This document shows positions 57,571 to 64,000 of a stretch of DNA of 64,000 bases, in pieces. Within the stretch, counting starts at the first letter, position 1. Each line of letters begins with the position of its first letter. The notes under the pieces are model-generated. The model was not told where the DNA came from. It made no database searches and was given only the letters and a program-made list of their open reading frames with translations. This stretch comes from Cladobotryum mycophilum (taxonomy: Eukaryota > Ascomycota > Sordariomycetes > Hypocreales > Hypocreaceae). The position numbers and the translations under genes are program-made. The DNA is taken from contig CM071590.1 in the NCBI GenBank assembly GCA_036429605.1, forward strand, positions 4,836,001 through 4,900,000. Reading direction: 5' to 3'.

Positions 57571-58889
57571 ATGCAACATCCATCCTACAACCGACCAGTT
57601 CAACGTTTCGAGATTTCTATTAATCGGCTGTTCGTGCTGACCCTGGTGCTTGGGTTGGCTATTCCATCCGCCAATGCAACAGGATATCCAGTCGCAGCAC
57701 GCAATTGGCAGTCTACATTCCTCCGCTCAATCCCACATAAACCTCGCACACCGGCAAAGCGAGGACCTCCAGAGGAGTTAGAAGAGAGGGTTCCGCTTGT
57801 TGTGACGAACCAATGCGACACAAAGATATGGCCTGGAATCGCTACGCAGTCTGGTACCGGCCCTGGCATTGGAGGCTTCGAGCTTGCAACAAACGAGAGC
57901 AGGAACCTCTAGGTGGGACCTGATTGGCAAGGTCGAGTCTGGGGTCGGACAAACTGCACAGTAGCCGAAGACTCTTGCGCATGCACAACGGGGGATTGTT
58001 TTGCCAAGCTGGACTGTGAATTCAGTGTAAGTCACGATATAACGCCTCTGAATACCATGGCGCAGTTCTCAGTTTGTTTGCTGATTCTTGGTAGGGAGCA
58101 ACACCTGCAACTCTAGCCGAGTTCAATCTTGCCGGCGGAGTTGATAATCTGCAGACCTTTTACGACATCTCCCTTGTCGATGGATACAATATCCCCATGG
58201 GTATCAACTACATCCCCGCTAGTAATACGACCTTTATCCCCCCAAATCTCACGAATTGCGCTTGCATTGCAACAGCGGGATGGGTATACGCCAATGCAGA
58301 CAACGGTACCTACTATACAAACTCTACATATCCGGTCCCCCTGGAATCTCGGGAAACGAATGAGAGCATCGAGGGTTGGTGCCCATGGCCAAACCTTGCC
58401 TTTCCTCCCACGGAGCCGGGGAACGGCATTTACCCATATCCCGATGACGACGTCCAGCGTCCAGCCTTTTCTCCTTGCAACAGTGCTTGTGCCGCAACGG
58501 GAACTGACAAGGACTGCTGCATTGGTAAATACCACGATCCTACTATCTGCAAGCCTTCCTTGTACAGCAAATCGGTCAAGGCTGTGTGCCCAGACGCTTA
58601 CAGTTTTGCCTTTGATGACCAGCAATCTACATTCATCATTCCCAAGGGCGGCGGATGGGAAGTGGTCATGTGTCCCGCCGGTCGCTCAACAGACATTCTA
58701 CGAAAACTGGGGTCAGAAATGTTTGAGCTGGCAAGCGGTGGCAGGCTTTCAAGCTTGTCCCTCAAGAGACTCAGAAACGCCACTTATATCAATCAAAGGC
58801 AATATCAAGCATCCGCCAGCGGAGTAAGGCCCTGGATAGCGATGCTGGCGACAATGTCCTTGATCGGTATTGTGATGATGTGGTTGTGA
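57571..58889 (+). pseudogene. Thaumatin-like secreted protein, predicted GPI anchor, in-frame TAG
   Basis: Exon 1 (57571-58026) and exon 2 (58095-58889) with a GTAAGT donor and TTGGTAG acceptor would encode about 415 residues. An N-terminal hydrophobic stretch (RLFVLTLVLGLAIPSANA) acts as signal peptide. Thaumatin marks are VVTNQCDTKIWPGIA, GPGIGGFELATNESRNL, GPDWQGRVWGRTNC and DFYDISLVDG-like FYDISLVDGYNIPMG, then many cysteines (CNSACAATGTDKDCC, MCPAG). The C-terminus is hydrophobic after SASG, as in a GPI signal. Codon 114 (57910-57912) is TAG, between ESRNL and VGPDWQ, where one base change from TGG would be enough. No intron can remove it without deleting the conserved GGFEL segment. Either a nonsense mutation in this strain or a base-call error. 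Everything downstream is intact, so decay must be recent if real. Confidence 0.78.
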
Positions 58890-59342
58890 TGGATTGTGAT
58901 GGATTGTAAGGATGGAGCAAGCAGGAGAAGGGAAGAAGAGTTGGATGGCATATTCCATGTAAACCTAGAAGCTAACTTGTAAAACAATACCTAAGAATCT
59001 CATCTAAACAGACGTCTTTTTCAAAGCACGGATGTAATAGTATTGTCTACCTTTGCATACGTTTAGTAGAGAGCAAGTCTAACGTTCCATCAAGATCCCT
59101 TGTCTCAATCATGCCTTTATGCCCCAAAACACTGTATTTGTCCCTTACTCATCATAAAATCGTACGTCACGTTAAACACAACAAGAAAATCCCTTTCAAC
59201 GCCGTCTTTTCTTTATATCAGACCGTCAGGCTTGTTCCTCCCCCCCCTTCCCCCTTCCCCCTTCTCTTTTTTTTTCATCTCCAACGGAAAAAAACACACC
59301 CTAGAAAGCGGGTGAGGTAGTGGTGGTGGTGATGGAGGGTCT
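58890..59342. other. Intergenic region between convergent genes
   Basis: About 450 bp of 3' flanks with C-rich runs near 59237-59265. No gene is seen. Confidence 0.6.
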
Positions 59343-60268
59343 CTATCGCTTGCTCCCCTTGCTCTTCTTTTGCTTCCGCCTGCGCTCCCATTCGGCACGC
59401 TCTTCATCGTCGCTGCCGCTGAATTCGGCGTCGTCGTCGCTCTCGTCGCTCTCCACCGCTACGGCGGGAGCAGCAGCAGAAGAAGAAGAGTTATTCTTTC
59501 CAGTTGGCTTAACGTCCTCAACCTGGACAAAGTCCCCCATGTTCTGGTTAGCGTACTCGTGCTGCTGGATGAGGTCGCGGAGCTGCGTGTTCCGGGGGTC
59601 GACGAGCTGATAGGCCGTGAGGCCGCCCTTGTTCTTGGTGCGCGGGTTGGAGCCGGCCTCGAGCATCATGCCGATCAAGGCCTGGCCGAATTCGTGTTGG
59701 GCGGGGGGTTCGGCGTTGAGCCAGCGGATGGCGGAGTGGAGGGGGTGTCTCCCTCGACGCGGTTGATGGGGTCGCATTCGAAGTCGGGCTGATCGAGGAG
59801 GAGGTCGATGATTTCGTCTGGAAGGGAGAAAGATGGGTTTTTTGGTTAGCTAGGATATGGGATTGGAAGAGGAGGGAAGGGGGGTTTGATGTTGAGGGGT
59901 AAACGGGGGGTAGATGGAGAGAGAAGGGAAGGGGAGGGAATGGGAGGGAGGACGGACAGTTGCCGCGAGAGGCGGCCTCGTGATAGAGATGGTTTCCCAT
60001 GACGGTTGTGGTGTGGTTCAGGAGCGCGGAGATTTCGTCATCTCCCTTATCTTCGAGAAGGTCTTTCAAGAGGTCGGTGTTGTCTCGACGGCAGGCTTCG
60101 ATAAGCTGCTCCTGGATGGAGGCGCCCTATAAACCAAAAAAAAAAAAACACCACATTAGCAAAACGATTCGACTGTGTTCCAATTTCGTTATAGCATTGA
60201 CGGCTTTCTCTTTTCCTCCCCCACCCCTCCAACGTTGGAATTCTTACCTCGTGCTCGTCATCAGCCAT
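59343..60268 (-). CDS. yar1: Yar1-type ankyrin-repeat ribosome-assembly protein, one-base frame break
   Basis: Three exons (60268-60248, 60126-59958, 59817-59343) give 221 residues after correction. Exon 1 has seven codons (MADDEHE). Ankyrin repeats run through residues 8-160: IQEQLIEACRRDNTDLLKDL, GNHLYHEAASRGNYEIIDLL, GDTPLHSAIRWLN and GSNPRTKNKGGLTAYQLVDP. The acidic-then-basic tail ends RRKQKKSKGSKR. Yar1 shields the ribosomal protein Rps3 and helps 40S assembly; this role is family knowledge. The second intron uses a weak GTCCGT donor. The G run at 59741-59745 (five) needs a sixth for DTPLHSAIRW; a separate run of six at 59703-59708 is in frame. Divergent from the Rpc11 gene. Confidence 0.87.
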
Positions 60269-61268
60269 TATGATATGGTTATATCTCAAGATACACGACT
60301 AGAGTTTCAAAAGAGAGCGTTTCTTCGAATATTCGTTTTTTTTTGCAAAAATGCGCGCGCCCAAGGTTGGACAAGGAGGGGCAAAACTGAGTAAAAAGAA
60401 ACCTGTAGGGGAGGCAAAAGAAGAAGAAGAAAAAACGTCTCTCCTTCACAAACTGGATGGATCTACAAGATGGATCGACCAAAATGTAACAAACAAACAA
60501 ACGAAAAAAAGATATGGGGTTTATCCCACCAAAGAAAAGGCACTATTATTATCCCGCTGTATTACCGTAAAGCGGAGCCCTCTTTTTTTCTTCTTTCCTG
60601 CTTGGATGGCGGTGACGGTGATGGTTGACGGTGATGGTGACGGGTTCAAAACAAGAGGAACGTTGATGTCGACATGGGGGGACAAGGTTGGGCGTTTTGG
60701 GTATCCAATCCTTATGGAGAGATAGGGAAGATGGAGGGGTCGTTTCAAAGAAAACAAAACATCCCATCCATAAGTAAGGGGGAGGAGGGGGAGCGGAGGG
60801 GACAATAGCGCTGAAGGGGTCGTGGCGGGGTGAGCCAGCTTCGCTGTAAACCGCACTAAAAAGGTACCTGTGGCTGCTGCATCTTCAGTGGCTGTTCGCC
60901 CGCACATGATTGGTGCCCAGGCCTTGTCGCAGTTTATCGTGTTTTTCTTTTACTTGGGGACCCCACCATGAAATTATTATTCGCATTCAAGATTTTGAAC
61001 CGATAATCAAAGCTTCATTCACCGCGACAAACGCTCTCCCTACTGGAACCATTTGCTGCTTGCTACTCGCACAAAAAACTGCGCGCAAATTCAACGACCC
61101 TTGGTATCATAGCCAGTCATCCTTGGGAAAGAAAGAAAGAACAAAAACCCAACTCCAAACCCCGAAAACCGGTTCGGTTGCTAACACCATGTTGCTCTGT
61201 AAGCAAAAACTCCCCAACCCTTCCCTCCAACGCCTCGAAAAGTCATCCATATTAGTAGCTAACCCGCA
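60269..61268. other. Divergent promoter between Yar1 and Rpc11 genes
   Basis: 1 kb without a supported gene. Short GGTGATGGTGACGG repeats lie near 60610-60640. Confidence 0.55.
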
Positions 61269-61610
61269 ATGTCTTCCCTCTACCCAGTCTGCCCCCATTG
61301 CGCCAACATCCTCACCGTCTCCCTGACGCTCAACCGCCAAAACCGCCTCGAGTGCAGGACATGTCCCTTTGAGCACGCCATCACCGACCCCGTCTTCTCC
61401 CGCCGAGTCTTTGAGCGCAAGGAGCGGGAGGACGTCTTCGGAGGCCCGGGGGCCTGGGACAATGCGCAGAAGACGCGCGCGCAGTGCGCTTCCGACAACT
61501 GCAACGGCGACGAGGCGGCCTTTTTCCAGGTGCAGATTCGAAGTGCCGACGAGCCGATGACGAGTTTCTTCAAGTGCATGACCTGTGGTCATAGATGGCG
61601 TGAGAATTAA
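61269..61610 (+). CDS. rpc11: RNA polymerase III subunit Rpc11 (C11)
   Basis: Intronless, 113 residues, the exact family size. It is the Pol III subunit that drives RNA cleavage, termination and reinitiation. The N-terminal zinc ribbon is PVCPHCANIL with CRTCPFEHAI; the linker has RKEREDVFGGPGAWDNAQKT. The C-terminal TFIIS-like ribbon has CASDNC, then the catalytic hairpin QIRSADEPMTSFFKC and MTCGHRWREN. The RSADEP and CGHRWREN strings separate it from Rpa12 and Rpb9. It is convergent with Med31, 250 bp apart. Confidence 0.97.
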   Translation: MSSLYPVCPHCANILTVSLTLNRQNRLECRTCPFEHAITDPVFSRRVFERKEREDVFGGPGAWDNAQKTRAQCASDNCNGDEAAFFQVQIRSADEPMTSFFKCMTCGHRWREN

Positions 61611-61859
61611 GTCGGGGAGGGAATAGTGGTGGAATTTTTTCGGATTTGTTTCTTTTCTTGTCTTTTTTTTTGGCGTTGGAAGGGCTGGGGTATGGGAGTT
61701 TTTTGGCCAAGTATGTTCTAGAACCGAGCAAGCAATTTTTTTTTCGTTAAGACCTGACGAATATCCTTTGACAATATCATGTTCGTATTCTGTTCGCGCG
61801 TTTTCCCCGTGCTATGCTTTGGTTTTTCTCGAGTTATTCATTTTCGTAGTGTTCCGCCG

Positions 61860-62314
61860 TCAAGCGTCGCGATGCCACTGAACGGCCGCCTTCATCTCCT
61901 CCTCGACCAGCATCTGCACCAAATCCGGACTCATAATGTCTTGCCGAAACCTCTCCTTTTGTAGCAGCTCGAGATGTCGCAGCGTTGGGCCGGGATACGT
62001 GAGGTACTTGAGGTACGGCGGCTTGGACCAGTATTGGAGGTAGGCGAGGTAGGCGACAAAGGCGGGCTGCGTGAGGAGCTTCTGCGAGGCGAGGTGGTTC
62101 AGGTAATAGGGATTGGCGAGGGACTGGACGAACTACATGGGGCTTTTCGTTAATTCGTGACATCCAAAGGGGGTGGAGTGTAGAGGGGGAGGTGAGAGCT
62201 TACCTCGAGTTCAATCTCGAATCGCGAGTAGCCACCGTATTTGGGCTCCCCGTCATCGGGAACCTGAGGTGGCGGCGAGCCCATGGAGATGTCTTGAGGA
62301 GCATCAGAAGCCAT
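61860..62314 (-). CDS. med31: Mediator subunit Med31 (Soh1)
   Basis: Exon 1 (62314-62204, 37 codons) and exon 2 (62132-61860) join across a 71-nt intron (GTAAGC donor, ATGTAG acceptor) to give 127 residues. The Med31 core is complete: GYSRFEIELE then FVQSLANPYYLNHLASQKLL, FVAYLAYLQYWSKPPYLKYL, TYPGPTLRHLELLQ and FRQDIMSPDL, ending AAVQWHRDA. It acts in the nucleus in the Mediator middle module. The N-terminal 20 residues are an ordinary Pro-rich extension. Divergent from the metallophosphoesterase gene. Confidence 0.97.
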
Positions 62315-62971
62315 TGAAGGTAAAGGTGGTATTATAACACAGAGAGTATAATAAGATGAGGTGCGCCGTTGCGCTGTTGTTATCGGGCTGATGATGGTGT
62401 AATGGCGACGATGAGAGACTGTTGGCTGGAGATGCTAGGTTAGTGGCACCAACTGCAGCAATTGCTTAGAGGGTACGGAGTAGGTGCCGTGCCTCGACCC
62501 ATTGACTGCCGAACGGCATCCCCCACAATTTGAGCCGCAACAAGCTGATGTCGTTTCGTTTACATTTTACTAAAAAGACAACATGTATTGATGCCTACAT
62601 ATCCCACCGGCAATGTTCTATTTTTTCCCTTTTTTCTCATTTCCTCAATTGACTGGCTATCAGAGTGTACACGTCTCATACATGGTTTCCATGCAATAAG
62701 ATTGGCATCCATCTAGGCTACAGTCATTTGGTGTACCTATCAGCTGGAGCTTTGTAACAAAAACGTCGAGCTGCTGCCTGAGCCATCTCGACCTCTCATA
62801 AGCCCCGTGTAAGTGAGTAAAACAACAACCGAAAAGTATAAACCAAACTACTCGTTTCTAAGAAGATATTTCTAGTTTCTTTCCTTCATTGACTCACTCA
62901 CTCACTTACTCGGTCGATTCATTCTTCTCATCCATCAACTTCTACAACATTTTTTTATTATTTTTTTCAAA
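62315..62971. other. Divergent promoter between Med31 and metallophosphoesterase genes
   Basis: 660 bp without a gene. A TACGGAGTA motif lies at 62474-62482. Confidence 0.6.
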
Positions 62972-64000
62972 ATGTCGGCATCCTCAACAACACCACCAGA
63001 AACCATCAAGACCCGCTTCCTCATCCTCTCAGACACCCACGGCCTCCAACCCCAACCCCAAGCCGCCAGCACTACCACCCCCTCGGCCGCCTCGACAGAC
63101 GACGAGCTCAGCACAAAGATTGGCCTCCACCGAGCCCCCACGGGCTACCGCGAGCCCCTCGCCCAGGCCGACGTCGCCCTCCACTGCGGCGATCTCACCA
63201 AGCGCAGCGGCGTCGAGGAGTTCCGCAGGACCTTCTCCATGCTCAGGGCGATACGGGCGCCCCTCAAGCTCGTCATCTGCGGGAACCACGACTCGGCCAT
63301 GGATCCCGACTTCTACATCGACGACATAGGAGGGGGCAGTCCGAGGTCGACGAGATCCAGCAAATCATCAGGGACGCCGAGGCCGACGGCGTCAAGTACC
63401 TCGTCGAGGGGACCTACACCTTCACCCTCGCCAACGGCGCAGCGCTGCGCATCTACGCAAGCCAGTACACCCCCGCTTCGGCTACTGGGTATACCAGTAC
63501 TACCCCGGCGACCACAGCTTCTCCATCCCCCAGGACGTGGACATCGTCATGACACACGGTCCCCCCTCGGCGTCCTAGACACCACAAGAACCCAGGAAAA
63601 CGCCGGCTGCGCTACCCTCTTCCGAGCCATCACCTCCTCCCGCCCCAAGATACACTGCTTCGGCCACATCCACGAAGCCTGGGGCGCATACCTGGCCAAA
63701 TGGCAAACCGAGAGGACTCCCTCCTCCTTCATCCCCTTTATGCACAGCTCCACCACATCCATCGACACCGCCAGCTCTCGCACCATACAATCCCTCAACG
63801 ACGTAAAACCAAACATTGGAAATGAGGAGATGGAGGAATCGGAGAGGAAACAAAAGAGATTACTTGAGCTTGCCAAGAAGCGCGGCTTCCATGTCGATCT
63901 GACAGAGGGGAAGAATCAGCTTACACCAGGGGAACAGACCCTATTTGTTAACGCGGCGGTTATGGATGTTCGGTATTATCCAACACAGCTGCCGTGGTTA
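62972..64000 (+). CDS. Calcineurin-like metallophosphoesterase, three one-base frame breaks, runs off the window
   Basis: Starts MSASSTTPPETIKTRFLILS. Metal-binding motifs appear in order: SDTHG (about residue 20), ALHCGDLT, CGNHDS, MTHGPP and GHIHEAWG, the full calcineurin-like phosphodiesterase set found in fungal relatives of UPF0046/MPPED proteins. Substrate unknown. Three runs are one base short: G at 63332-63336 (five, needs six, to read DDIGGGQSEVDEI), C at 63470-63474 (five, needs six, to read YTPRFGYWVYQYY), and C at 63561-63566 (six, needs seven, to read HGPPLGVLDTT). After correction the frame is open to the window edge. The concentration of errors suits the GC-rich sequence here. 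The 3' end lies outside the window. Confidence 0.85.
   Translation, partial: MSASSTTPPETIKTRFLILSDTHGLQPQPQAASTTTPSAASTDDELSTKIGLHRAPTGYREPLAQADVALHCGDLTKRSGVEEFRRTFSMLRAIRAPLKLVICGNHDSAMDPDFYIDDIGGGSPRSTRSSKSSGTPRPTASSTSSRGPTPSPSPTAQRCASTQASTPPLRLLGIPVLPRRPQLLHPPGRGHRHDTRSPLGVLDTTRTQENAGCATLFRAITSSRPKIHCFGHIHEAWGAYLAKWQTERTPSSFIPFMHSSTTSIDTASSRTIQSLNDVKPNIGNEEMEESERKQKRLLELAKKRGFHVDLTEGKNQLTPGEQTLFVNAAVMDVRYYPTQLPWL

Noticed and set aside
57840..57912. An intron removing the TAG in the thaumatin-like gene
   Set aside because: The only usable donors would delete GPGIGGFEL, which is conserved across thaumatin-like proteins.
57910..57912. RIP as proof of the thaumatin-like nonsense change
   Set aside because: One CpA-type change without surrounding C-to-T load or a repeated copy is not evidence of RIP.
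1..64000. tRNA, rRNA, spliceosomal RNA and CRISPR
   Set aside because: I scanned both strands for B-box-like GTTCRANNC and for known small RNA words and found no structure I could support; there are no spaced direct repeats.

Overview
The window is nuclear DNA of a filamentous ascomycete (Pezizomycotina, most likely Sordariomycetes, perhaps Hypocreales; the order is an inference). The evidence is short spliceosomal introns (mostly 50-100 nt, GTRNGT donors, CTAAC-type branch sites, YAG acceptors), monocistronic genes on both strands, long pyrimidine-rich leaders, and typical fungal proteins: a Zn2Cys6 regulator, an NpgA-type phosphopantetheinyl transferase, fungal signal peptide peptidase, Yar1, Med31 and Rpc11. 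I see no tRNA, rRNA, CRISPR array or intact transposon.

Layout. 1-1841 (-): end of a predicted myristoylated disordered protein. 4879-5489 (-): small cupin. 7933-10789 (+): phosphoinositide phospholipase C. 10790-22516: an 11.7 kb stretch with no gene I can support, but with dispersed short motifs. 22517-22827 (+): an 80-residue Cys-rich protein. 26611-27738 (+): LYC1-like acetyltransferase. 28359-29519 (-) and 30677-31671 (+): divergent MDR oxidoreductase and dienelactone hydrolase. 31829-41998: a dense housekeeping block with phosphopantetheinyl transferase (-), signal peptide peptidase (-), cyclophilin (+), an Sgf11-like SAGA subunit (-) and a Naa50-like acetyltransferase (+). 41998-43874 (-): hexokinase-like protein with a C-terminal membrane anchor. 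44288-45082 (-): doubtful small membrane protein. 47013-48477 and 48843-50705 (both -): MFSD5/molybdate-type transporter and a Zn2Cys6 regulator. 53779-56235 (+): HSPA12-like Hsp70. 57571-58889 (+): thaumatin-like protein with an in-frame stop. 59343-60268 (-): Yar1. 61269-61610 (+): Rpc11. 61860-62314 (-): Med31. 62972-end (+): metallophosphoesterase, cut by the window edge.

The genes are mainly unlinked core functions: lipid signalling, transcription (SAGA DUB module, Mediator, Pol III), protein folding and proteolysis, and ribosome assembly. The most consistent oddity is that seven genes are broken at ten places by exactly one missing base in a C or G run. Adding one base at each site restores a conserved protein, which points to homopolymer undercalling in the assembly rather than to pseudogenes. 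The observations most worth following biologically are a PCNA-binding (PIP-box) motif on the Naa50-like enzyme, the membrane-anchored hexokinase, a perfect hairpin inside a 541-nt phospholipase C intron, and a 9-bp motif over-represented between genes.
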